64,000 bases of DNA from Desulfovibrio cuneatus DSM 11391 (GTDB lineage: Bacteria > Desulfobacterota > Desulfovibrionia > Desulfovibrionales > Desulfovibrionaceae): contig NZ_AUCY01000012.1 of the NCBI RefSeq assembly GCF_000430005.1, positions 62,001 to 126,000 of the forward strand. The letters run 5' to 3'. A program made the position numbers and the translations under genes. This document shows positions 42,650-50,529 of this stretch, piece after piece. Numbering within the stretch: the stretch's first letter is position 1; every line of letters begins with the position of its first letter. Under the pieces are notes generated by a model, which saw only the letters and a program-made list of their open reading frames with translations, was not told the DNA's origin and searched no databases.

Positions 42650-44170
42650 CTAATTTTTTGCCAGGCGGTTCAAGGCGTTAATAAAGGCCTTGGCACTGGC
42701 GTTAATTACGTCCGGGTCTGAAGCCCGGCCAATTGCGACACGCCCGTTTTGAGCCAGGCGTACAAATACTTCACCCTGGGCGTCGGAGCCGCCAGAAATG
42801 GAGTTGACGGAATATTCTTCAATGGTGGGCTTTGCTTCACACACATGGCAAATGGTTTTGAACACGGCATCCACCGAGCCCACACCAAACCCTGAGTGAC
42901 GGCATTCCTTGCCATCTTTTTCCATAACCAGCATACAGGTGGGGGGCACGCCAATGTCGCTGCTCAGAATGCTTAAGTGCACAAGGCGGAACTTGTCTGG
43001 CACCCGGTGCACTTTTTCCACCACCAAGGCTTCAATATCTTCGTCAAAAATCTGCTTCTTTTTGTCCGCCAGCACTTTAATGGCCAGCATCATCTTGTCA
43101 ATCTGGGCATCTTCCAACTGATACCCCATGCTGTCAAGCTTTGATTTTAGCGCACTGCGGCCTGAATGCTTGCCAATAACAATGGCGTTGTTGTCTGTCA
43201 GGCCAATGGAAGCCGGGGTCATTATTTCATAGGTTTCCGGGTTGCTCAGCACCCCTGCCTGGTGAATGCCTGATTCATGGGCAAAGGCGTTGGCCCCCAG
43301 AATGGGCTTGTTGCGGGCATATGTTTGCCCGATAATGCGTGAAAGCAACCGTGCTGTTGGGTAAATGAGCGGTGTTTTAATGTTGGTAGTAAGGCCATAA
43401 TAGGGCTTGCGCACCGTAAGGGCCATAACCAGCTCTTCCAGCGAGGCATTGCCTGCCCGCTCCCCAATGCCGCCCACGGTTACTTCCGCCTGGCGTGCCC
43501 CGGCCTTCAGGGCAGCAAGGCTGCTGGCCACGGCAACGCCAAGGTCGTTGTGGCAGTGCACGCTGAATATAATGTTTTCGCTGCCTTTCACATGTTCTTT
43601 TAGGTGGGCAATAAGCTTGCCGTATTCTTCCGGCTGGGCATAGCCCACGGTGTCGGGAATGTTCAGGGTTTTGGCCCCGGCAGCAATGGCTGCCTCGCAT
43701 GCTTCCACCAGAAAGATTTTGTCGGAACGTGACGCGTCTTCGCAGGAAAATTCTACATCTGCCGTGCAAGAAGCTGCAAAGCGCACGGCCTTTTCAATCA
43801 TCTTCAATACTTCAGCGGGGCTTTTGCGCAGCTTGTATTCCATGTGCAGGGGGGAAGTGGCCAAAAAGGTATGAATACGCTTGTTTTTGGCAGGTTCAAT
43901 GGCTTTTGCCGCGGCTTCAATGTCTTGTTCCAGGGCGCGGGCAAGGCTTGTGACCACAATGGAATTGACTTCCTTGGCAATGGTGTTCACCGCTTCAAAG
44001 TCGCCTGGGCTGGCAGCGGCAAAGCCTGCTTCCATAACATCAACCCCAAGGCCTTCCAGGGCGTGGGCAAGCAGTATCTTTTCAGAAAGGCTCATGGTGC
44101 AGCCGGGTGACTGCTCACCGTCGCGCAGTGTGGTGTCGAATATAATGACACGGTCGGAAGAAGCACTCAT
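42650..44170 (-). CDS. leuA: 2-isopropylmalate synthase
   Basis: 506 aa. First committed step of leucine synthesis: condensation of acetyl-CoA with 2-oxoisovalerate. The HMGL-like TIM barrel (1 to about 280) opens with IIFDTTLRDGEQSPGCTMS and holds the metal-binding VHCHNDLGVAVASSLAAL. The C-terminal regulatory LeuA dimer domain (about 370-500), with SISGGSDAQGEVFVRL, binds leucine for feedback control. First gene of the leu operon on the minus strand; the leader (44171-44876) shows hairpins but no obvious leucine-rich leader peptide. Confidence 0.97.
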   Translation of the reverse strand: MSASSDRVIIFDTTLRDGEQSPGCTMSLSEKILLAHALEGLGVDVMEAGFAAASPGDFEAVNTIAKEVNSIVVTSLARALEQDIEAAAKAIEPAKNKRIHTFLATSPLHMEYKLRKSPAEVLKMIEKAVRFAASCTADVEFSCEDASRSDKIFLVEACEAAIAAGAKTLNIPDTVGYAQPEEYGKLIAHLKEHVKGSENIIFSVHCHNDLGVAVASSLAALKAGARQAEVTVGGIGERAGNASLEELVMALTVRKPYYGLTTNIKTPLIYPTARLLSRIIGQTYARNKPILGANAFAHESGIHQAGVLSNPETYEIMTPASIGLTDNNAIVIGKHSGRSALKSKLDSMGYQLEDAQIDKMMLAIKVLADKKKQIFDEDIEALVVEKVHRVPDKFRLVHLSILSSDIGVPPTCMLVMEKDGKECRHSGFGVGSVDAVFKTICHVCEAKPTIEEYSVNSISGGSDAQGEVFVRLAQNGRVAIGRASDPDVINASAKAFINALNRLAKN

Positions 44171-44310
44171 CTGGTTCTCCTGGTAGTTCAGGTTCTTGGG
44201 CGCATGCCCTGTGCTGTAAACGTATAAAGCCGCTTGCCTAGTTGCTGTGTACGGGCAGAAATGACCACTGGAGGGTATTGGCTAGTTGAAATTGTTGCAC
44301 TTAATTTGTG

Positions 44311-44463
44311 GAGGCTCTGCCTCCCCAATCCCCTCCGCCAAGGGCATGATGCCCTTGGATCCCGCATCAGCGTTCACTTTTTCGCTTTGCGAAAAAGTGA
44401 ACGCAAATGGGGGGGGCAAGGGGAATTATTCCCCTTGCAGGGGGCTGGGGGACAGCGTCCCCC
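44311..44463. repeat. tandem array of five perfect hairpins
   Basis: In order: GAGGCTCTGCCTC (44311-44323), CCAAGGGC/GCCCTTGG (44338-44358), GCGTTCACTTTTTCG inverted (44370-44404), GCAAGGGGAA/TTCCCCTTGC (44416-44438) and GGGGGAC/GTCCCCC (44447-44463). The first motif recurs within an AATTGGGGAGG palindrome at 50485-50512. Confidence 0.65.
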
Positions 44464-44536
44464 AATAAAAGTCAATAAAATCAAGTAAGAAATGCTCTCC
44501 ACTAGGGGGGTATGTTCCGGCGAATGCCTTGGAAAC

Positions 44537-44559
44537 AAAAAAACCACCCCTAGGGGTGG
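44537..44559 (-). terminator. rho-independent terminator, minus strand
   Basis: The palindrome CCACCCCTAGGGGTGG (44544-44559) is followed on the minus strand by TTTTTTTG. It lies 320 bp beyond the Bug gene and probably ends the ribF operon. Confidence 0.8.
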
Positions 44560-44876
44560 CGCATACGACCGGACAGGTGAAAATACAATAAAAAACCTGG
44601 CCTATGCGCCGCCCATGGGGCTGCGTAGAATAAGAGCCAGGCATAGAAGGGGAATAGAGGAAGCGCAACGCATGGAACCACAAGCAAATGCTGTGGTAGT
44701 GGCGGTGGTGCCGCAATGGAATTGGGCTATGTGCTTCACAAAAGTTCCTTGGTGTATTTTCTGCAAAAAAAGCATAGGCCAGGAAATTACAAAAAGCAAG
44801 GGTTGTTGGCTAAAAAATGCTTTGGCCTGTCCTGAGAGAGCAGGAGCGCATGGGTTTTTGTCTGGCAGGAGCGGGT

Positions 44877-45938
44877 TTATTGTTCCGAGAAGTTGCTGAT
44901 AAATTCCCGTGCGTCGTTGCTTTGGTCGTCCAGCAGGGCGTCGCGCTGTTCCGGGGTAAGGCGCAAAGGGGCAAAGCCCACCCGGAGCAGAGCATTTTGG
45001 AAGGCAGGTTGGCCTAAAATCTCGTTGAGAAAGGTGAGAAGTTCTGTTTGGCGTACATCGGTTGTGTTGGCGTTCACCGCTATGCCAAGGTACACATATT
45101 GGGTAACGGGGCAGTCTGCTTCAAGCAGGGTGGGGGTTTCCGGCAACAGCGGCACCCGCTCTTTTGAAGCCACAGCCAACGGGCGCATACCAGGGAGCAG
45201 GGCGGGGGCCAGGGCGGGGGCCCACAAGGCCTTGGCTTTGCCTTCCGTCACTGCCTCAAGGGCTTTTTCTGTTGAGGCCAGGGGCATAAAGCCCGTTTGC
45301 GCACCAGCTTCACGGTTCAGGTTGGCGTTGGCCATGCGGCTGGCTGTGTCCATGCCCGTTCCGGCAATGAAAAAAGTACCTAGCTGGCTTTGGCGCAGGG
45401 TGTCCCACAGGTCGGCAAAGTTTTGGTATGGGGAATTTTCCGGCACCCACAACGCCAGGGGAGCCCCTGCGTAAATAAGCAGCGGGGTTATTTCCATTTC
45501 CTGGTACAGGGGCTGCTCGGTAAAGCGGTGCAAGTAAAAATCGGGCAGGCGTATTAAGGCGGCTGTGTAGCCATCGGCATCTTTTTGCAACAGGGTGTTT
45601 ACCGCCAGCGCGCCGCTGCTTCCTGGGCGGGTGACCACGGCCAGACGTTCTTTATCGTTGCTGGTGGTACCAGCAATGGCCTGGGGAATAAGCCCGGTGT
45701 CGTGGGCTTCCAGTTCCCCGGTAAGTACCAGGGTCACGGTACGTTCAGGGAAAAAACCCTGGCTTAGCGGCGGGAGGCGAAACCCCTCTTCGGCAAAGGC
45801 ATGGCCCTGGAAAAACAGGAAAAACAGGACAAGTACCCACGCAAGGCTGTGGGCAGGTACCCCATGGCGCTGCTGTGGCAGGCATACTGAATGCGAAGCT
45901 ACACATGTGCTACAGGAAGTGTGCTGAGGATATGCCAT
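44877..45938 (-). CDS. orphan Bug/TctC-like periplasmic binding protein
   Basis: 353 aa. A long n-region precedes the signal core WVLVLFFLFFQGHAFA, giving cleavage near residue 48. The mature part resembles TctC: RPGSSGALAVNTLLQKDADG followed by YTAALIRLPDFY, a central hinge and a C-terminal helix. The usual first strand motif is altered (VTLVLTGELEAHDTG in place of a GG-rich loop), so ligand contacts may differ. The start ATG has GGAG upstream. It is last in ribF-DUF2939-Bug, with no TctA or TctB gene next to it, so it must share a permease or serve as a sensor. Confidence 0.78.
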   Translation of the reverse strand: MAYPQHTSCSTCVASHSVCLPQQRHGVPAHSLAWVLVLFFLFFQGHAFAEEGFRLPPLSQGFFPERTVTLVLTGELEAHDTGLIPQAIAGTTSNDKERLAVVTRPGSSGALAVNTLLQKDADGYTAALIRLPDFYLHRFTEQPLYQEMEITPLLIYAGAPLALWVPENSPYQNFADLWDTLRQSQLGTFFIAGTGMDTASRMANANLNREAGAQTGFMPLASTEKALEAVTEGKAKALWAPALAPALLPGMRPLAVASKERVPLLPETPTLLEADCPVTQYVYLGIAVNANTTDVRQTELLTFLNEILGQPAFQNALLRVGFAPLRLTPEQRDALLDDQSNDAREFISNFSEQ

Positions 45939-46000
45939 GCTTTGCTCCTGCGTGATGCGTTAAGGGCCTAACGCTGCCAAGGGTGGTAAGGGAGTGCGGC

Positions 46001-46774
46001 TTATAGCCCGGCGCGGGCCGCAGCCGTTTCCAGCATGGGCCGCAGGTTGTGTATGCCGGTAATCCGCCAGGTTTCATTGGTGCGGGTCATGTTCAATTCC
46101 AGGGGAAAACGGCCAGCGTCGCCGTCTTCCAGCACGGCGCTTACAAGAGCTGTATCGCCCTTTTCCTGTAACACTTTACCCGGCACAAGGCGTTTTGCTT
46201 TGGTGGAAAGCCCGGTGAACAATGCCCCGGCCCCGGCAGTTTTCGTTTTGCCATTGGGTTTGCCTGCAAAGTGCCCGCCGGAAATGCCGGAAGCCACAAA
46301 GCTGCGCACTTCCGAGCTGAGCATTTGGGTGAGCATGTTCATTTGGTTTGCATCTTCCACATTCACCCCTGAAAGCATAAGAGCCATCACAGGGGTGGCC
46401 CCGCTCAGTTCCCCTTTCTGCATTTTTTCCTGCAAAAAGGTAAGGGCTTCCCTTGCGGTGCCGCGCACAATGCTGTCTGTATCTACCATGCGGGAAAACA
46501 GGGTGTAGTCGGACCCTTCAATGCCTTTTTGGGCAAGGCTGACCGCTTCCAGCGGGCTATTTGCCTGGCTGGTTGCTTTGGTAGTTGTTTGGGCGGCCTG
46601 GGCCTGCAATGCGCCTGAAATCGCCAGGGCAATGCACAAGGCCAGGGCCAGCAACAGGGCTGCACCCTTTGTTGCCCCAGGCTGCATGGCACGGGGCATA
46701 AGGGCAAGTGCTGCTACGTGTGTATGAATGGGTGTGCGTAAACGCGAATATGTGGTGTGCGGCTGGTAGCTCAT
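46001..46774 (-). CDS. DUF2939-like membrane-anchored or exported protein
   Basis: 257 aa. One hydrophobic segment (about 35-60, GAALLLALALCIALAISGAL) serves as anchor or signal, preceded by a basic N-terminus. The rest resembles DUF2939: PLEAVSLAQKGIEGSDYTLF with the pattern of paired helices, then VSAVLEDGDAGRFPLELNMT and a C-terminal NETWRITGIHNL strand. Function unknown; I recall such proteins in Desulfovibrio relatives, but the identification is by eye. The ATG at 46774 overlaps the ribF stop as ATGA and has an AGGA box, so it is translationally coupled to ribF. Confidence 0.7.
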   Translation of the reverse strand: MSYQPHTTYSRLRTPIHTHVAALALMPRAMQPGATKGAALLLALALCIALAISGALQAQAAQTTTKATSQANSPLEAVSLAQKGIEGSDYTLFSRMVDTDSIVRGTAREALTFLQEKMQKGELSGATPVMALMLSGVNVEDANQMNMLTQMLSSEVRSFVASGISGGHFAGKPNGKTKTAGAGALFTGLSTKAKRLVPGKVLQEKGDTALVSAVLEDGDAGRFPLELNMTRTNETWRITGIHNLRPMLETAAARAGL

Positions 46775-47769
46775 ACATGTTCCTTGGGTTGGCCCGGCAG
46801 GCCATTGGGCAGTGTTTTGGTTTCTAAACAACGGCGGGCATCACGCACGTCCTGGTGAATCATGTTTACCAGCTCTTCAATGCCAGAGCAGGTTTTTTGG
46901 TCGCGTAAAAAGGCTGCAAAGGCAACTTCCAGGGTTTTGCCATACAGGTCCTGGTCAAAGTCCAGCAGGTGAATTTCTGCCCGAAGGGAGCCATCTTGAA
47001 AGGTGGGGTTTGTGCCCACACTGGCAAGTGCCCGGTGCCACGGGCCAGGGGCAGTGCCTGCGGCGGTGCGAATTCTGGTAAACACGGCATACACCCCTTC
47101 TGCTGGCAGCAGGGTGTCTTCACGCGGGGCAAGGTTTGCCGTGGGAAACCCCAGTTGGCTTCCCCCCCGGCCCTTGCCATGAATTACTTCCCCCCGAATA
47201 AGGTGGGGGTGGCCCAGCAGGGCTTCGGCTATATCCACCCGGCCCAGGCACAAAGCTTCGCGTATGGCGGTGGAGCTGACAATGGTGCCGTTTACCGGCA
47301 CAGCGGCAATCTGTTCCACCGTAAAGCCATGCTGCTGGCCAAGGCTGGCAAGCACAGCGGCCGTGCCCCGGCGGTTTTTGCCAAAGGCATAGTCATAGCC
47401 CACAGCCAAAAAGCGCAGGTGTAACTGGTTTACCAGCACCTGCTGCACAAATTCTTCAGGTGTTTGCTTTGCCAGGGCATGTGTAAAGGGGAGCACAAGA
47501 GTAATGTCTACCCCCAGCTCTTCCAGCTTTTGCAGCTTTATGTCCAGGGCCATCAGGGTAGGCGGGGCGTTCTCTTTAAGGAGTACCTGCAAGGGGTGCG
47601 GTGTAAAGGTAATGACAATAGCCGGCACCCCCAGGGCGCGGGCCTTTGCCACTGCCGCTGCGATAAGGGCCTGGTGCCCTTTGTGGACACCATCAAAATT
47701 GCCAATGGTGGCAGTGCTGCCCCCGGTAACATAGGGGGCGAGTTGGGAAGGGTCGGTATATATTTCCAT
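46771..47769 (-). CDS. ribF: bifunctional riboflavin kinase / FAD synthetase
   Basis: 332 aa, typical RibF. The N-terminal nucleotidyltransferase domain (1 to about 185) has ATIGNFDGVHKGHQALI, the HxGH-type FMN adenylyltransferase loop, and YDYAFGKNRRGT. The C-terminal kinase domain (about 190-315) has GEVIHGKGRGGSQLGFPTAN with the conserved GxxxPTAN, and SVGTNPTF. It makes FMN and FAD in the cytoplasm. First gene of a three-gene unit with DUF2939-like and Bug-like products; no functional link to them is obvious. Confidence 0.96.
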   Translation of the reverse strand: MEIYTDPSQLAPYVTGGSTATIGNFDGVHKGHQALIAAAVAKARALGVPAIVITFTPHPLQVLLKENAPPTLMALDIKLQKLEELGVDITLVLPFTHALAKQTPEEFVQQVLVNQLHLRFLAVGYDYAFGKNRRGTAAVLASLGQQHGFTVEQIAAVPVNGTIVSSTAIREALCLGRVDIAEALLGHPHLIRGEVIHGKGRGGSQLGFPTANLAPREDTLLPAEGVYAVFTRIRTAAGTAPGPWHRALASVGTNPTFQDGSLRAEIHLLDFDQDLYGKTLEVAFAAFLRDQKTCSGIEELVNMIHQDVRDARRCLETKTLPNGLPGQPKEHV

Positions 47770-48357
47770 AAAACACGTGTTTTTTAAGGGTACGCTGGTG
47801 CAGCGGTGCTGTAAGCATTGTCACGGGCCTGTTGCCAGGCACTCCCTGTGGTACATGAAAGGAACACACCGGGCAAGTGGAATGGTGGGGAAAGAATAGG
47901 GATGTTCGGAAGGGATGACAAGGGGCGGAGTGTGGCGTGCCGCTGCCCCAGCACTAGCAATACCTGCATTGCAGGCATTGTCTTCACTGTTACCATTCTT
48001 CTGTGCCTTGGCACCGCCAAAAATACCTGGGCTGACTTGACATGTGGCCGCATAATATTCCTGCCTTTGCAGGGATGGCACGCTGGCGGCAGGAGTGACA
48101 ACGGTGTTGGTAGGCAGAAGCGATATTCAGAAATGTCGACATATCGCTTTCTATACTCTGGAAGTCTTTGTTGCGTGTAGCGTTGTGTATTGTTACTGGA
48201 AAAAGTTTCTGTTGCTGCATAATGTATACAGTTTGTCTATAAACTCCACCCCTTTATGGTGGTTGTTGTTGTGTCGCTTAACCTTTAATTATTTCGAGAA
48301 ATCTGTTTCTTCTATTCACCGTAAACCCCCTCTAACTGTTCTCTTATGGAAAGATAC
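47770..48357. other. divergent intergenic region, no gene
   Basis: About 590 bp between ribF and the diguanylate cyclase. Open frames there look non-coding. A GCGATAT/ATATCGC dyad (about 48119-48146) and AT-rich DNA near 48200-48330 may hold the promoters. Confidence 0.4.
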
Positions 48358-49383
48358 ATGCCGACTGCTTTCAATTCAGGTGGAGAGAAGCTTCATCACA
48401 AGGGTATTACTCTGTTGGTGATTTGTTATGTGGTGATGTTTTGTAGTGTGTTTTGGGTTTGGGGGAGGGAAGCTCCGTTTTCGTTTTTACATTTTCATAA
48501 AGTGGGCCTGCTTGTGGGGTATGCTGTGTGCATTGCCCTTTTCCTTTTAGTGCGGCCCAGAAATTGCCCGCCGCAATGGCTTGGTCTTGCCGTGGCTTTT
48601 TTTGCTGTAGCAGTAACCTTAATAGTGCCCCTGGAAGGTTTTTTTACGTATATGTGGTGGGTAGCACTGCCACCTGTATTTATTATGTGCTCCGGCATTA
48701 TGTTTGGGGGGGCCTTAAGTGTTGTGTTTTTGCTGGCAGGGGGGTGGCTTTTGTTGGCCGCGGGCGTTGCCTCCGCTAAAGAGCTGCTTCCGCTTGGTAC
48801 CGTTTATGTAAGCATAACTGCTATTTACCTAGTTATGCAAGAATTCTATGCCCGGCAATGCCACAACTATGCGTGCCTTGCAAAAAGCTTAGAAACAAAT
48901 GCCCTTACAGATGCTCTGACGGGCCTTGGTAACCGCCGTGATTTTCTTACCTATTTTACTGTTTCAGTCGCAAGGGCCCAGCGCGCAAAGCAACCGTTAA
49001 GTATTGCCCTTGTTGATATTGATGATTTCAAAAAAGTGAATGATACCTACGGTCATTTATTGGGCGATGCTGTGCTGTGCCATGTGGCTACCATTCTCGC
49101 CCAAACGCTACGGGCTTCAGACAGGGTGTTCCGCTGGGGTGGAGAAGAGTTTGTGGTGCTTATGGCAGACACATGCCCTTTGAATGCCCGGCACGCTGCG
49201 GAAAAAGTACGTAAGGCAGTGCAAGAATCCCCGTTTGTTACTGAAGATAAATCTATTATCGTGACTATAAGCATTGGGCTGCACACAAGCAATGTGCAGG
49301 TGGGGCTTGAAGCGGTGCTGGAAGAAGCGGACAGGAACTTATACCTGGCAAAGCAGGGGGGCAAGAACCAGGTTGTGATGTGA
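48358..49383 (+). CDS. membrane diguanylate cyclase (GGDEF)
   Basis: 341 aa. Residues 1 to about 160 contain five or six membrane helices with no known sensor signature. A short coiled linker leads to a GGDEF domain (about 178-340) that looks active: metal Asp in VDIDDFKKVNDTYGH, the signature RWGGEEF, and an RxxD inhibitory site (RASD) five residues upstream of GGEEF for product feedback. It makes cyclic di-GMP. The ATG at 48358 follows GGAAAG; an in-frame ATG 12 bases earlier does not have a site. Next to a LapG-like protease on the same strand. Confidence 0.9.
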   Translation: MPTAFNSGGEKLHHKGITLLVICYVVMFCSVFWVWGREAPFSFLHFHKVGLLVGYAVCIALFLLVRPRNCPPQWLGLAVAFFAVAVTLIVPLEGFFTYMWWVALPPVFIMCSGIMFGGALSVVFLLAGGWLLLAAGVASAKELLPLGTVYVSITAIYLVMQEFYARQCHNYACLAKSLETNALTDALTGLGNRRDFLTYFTVSVARAQRAKQPLSIALVDIDDFKKVNDTYGHLLGDAVLCHVATILAQTLRASDRVFRWGGEEFVVLMADTCPLNARHAAEKVRKAVQESPFVTEDKSIIVTISIGLHTSNVQVGLEAVLEEADRNLYLAKQGGKNQVVM

Positions 49384-49603
49384 CGCAGCTTTATCCGCTA
49401 TAAAGTACATGAGCATGCACCTGCTGGAAACCATGCGGGTGGGGTTGCTATAAGAGCAATCATTCCACCTTATTACAAGCAGGCAAAAGAGTATGAACAT
49501 GGTTATGTGTTGCAACAGTATGCCTACGTCACTTGTTTTATTGCCCAGGCTAGCCGCAGGGGTAACAAATTTGCCAGCACATCCTCCCCGTAGGCGTGTG
49601 TTC

Positions 49604-50326
49604 ATGGCATTACCCGGTTACCTTTTGCTACTTGGTTGTTGCTGCATGGTGTGCGCAGGCGCAGCTTTTGCCAGGCCAACGGGTGAAACGCAAGAAGAAG
49701 CCCTTGCAGCCAAACAGAAAAATGAAAATTTTGCCATTTCTGGGTATAATTCGTTTAAAATGGCAACAGGCTTGAAAAGTCAAAAACACTTTGTGGCTGC
49801 TTTGTTGCAGGAAGTTACAGAGCGGCATGAAGCAGCAGGAGGGATGGAAAAATTCGTTACTGCATTGCCACAGCCGGAAAAAGTACGCTGGCATAATATA
49901 GAAAAAAAAACTTCCAGTATGCCTGCTGTAGAGCAACTTATGTCGGTAAACGGTTTTTTTAATGAACGCCCGTGGCGCAGGGATACTGCCACCTATGGCG
50001 TGCAGGAATTTTGGGCAACCCCGCAAGAGTTTTATGCCAATGGTGGCGATTGTGAAGACTTCGCCATTGCAAAATACCTTACCTTGCTGTACCTGGGCTG
50101 GCCGGAAGAGTCCTTGTGGCTAGTGATTGGCGAAACAACCAACAAAAGTAAAAATGAACTGCATGTTGTTGTTGCGGCACGCCTTGGGGGAAAAGTGATG
50201 TACCTTGATAATACGGTACGGCCAGGGGCAATGCTGCTTACGGAAGAAATGCTCTTTCAGCGTTTTGCTCCAATCTGGGCACTTAAAAAGCAGCACCTGC
50301 TGGCGTTTTTCAAAGTAAGCGAATAG
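49604..50326 (+). CDS. LapG-like transglutaminase-fold cysteine protease (BTLCP)
   Basis: 240 aa from this start. The signal peptide MALPGYLLLLGCCCMVCAGA followed by AFA leads to a periplasmic domain. The catalytic Cys sits in YANGGDCEDFAIAKYLTLLY, with His in NELHVVVAARL and Asp in VMYLDN, the triad of the PF06035 family. LapG cleaves the N-terminus of large RTX adhesins when cyclic di-GMP is low and LapD releases it. The frame extends to an ATG at 49493, but that would put 37 residues before the signal peptide, so 49604 is preferred. Its neighbour is a diguanylate cyclase; no LapD- or LapA-type gene is seen in the window. Confidence 0.83.
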   Translation: MALPGYLLLLGCCCMVCAGAAFARPTGETQEEALAAKQKNENFAISGYNSFKMATGLKSQKHFVAALLQEVTERHEAAGGMEKFVTALPQPEKVRWHNIEKKTSSMPAVEQLMSVNGFFNERPWRRDTATYGVQEFWATPQEFYANGGDCEDFAIAKYLTLLYLGWPEESLWLVIGETTNKSKNELHVVVAARLGGKVMYLDNTVRPGAMLLTEEMLFQRFAPIWALKKQHLLAFFKVSE

Positions 50327-50390
50327 GCAGCGAGGCTCATTGAAGGCCATACAAACCAACGATGACTTGCGTATCGTATTGAGTGCAAGA

Positions 50391-50436
50391 AAATACCACC
50401 ATTCACTATTTTTCAATAGTTCATGGTGGTATTTTT
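50391..50436 (+). terminator. rho-independent terminator of the LapG-like gene
   Basis: AAATACCACCAT (50391-50402) pairs with ATGGTGGTATTT (50423-50434), followed by TT; ACTATT/AATAGT extends the stem inside. Confidence 0.8.
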
Positions 50437-50484
50437 GCAGTGCAAGGGCAACATGCCCTTAAATCCTGAGTGGAGAAAGGAAGG

Positions 50485-50512
50485 AATTGGGGAGGCTCTG
50501 CCTCCCCAAATT
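50485..50512. repeat. GC palindrome 3' of pnp
   Basis: AATTGGGGAGG...CCTCCCCAAATT, the motif also found at the start of the hairpin array at 44311. It lies between the convergent LapG-like and pnp genes. Confidence 0.6.
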
Positions 50513-50529
50513 ACAAACTCTCGTGTCCT

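Larger units (their letters stand above)
44171..44876. other. leuA upstream region, hairpin-rich, no gene
   Basis: About 700 bp without a convincing gene. It carries the tandem hairpin array (44311-44463) and the terminator at 44537-44559. The leu promoter should lie near its left end; no clear T-box or leader peptide was found. Confidence 0.45.

Noticed and set aside
44426-44899. Short frames between leuA and the Bug gene
   Set aside because: Run through perfect hairpins and a terminator; sequence not protein-like.
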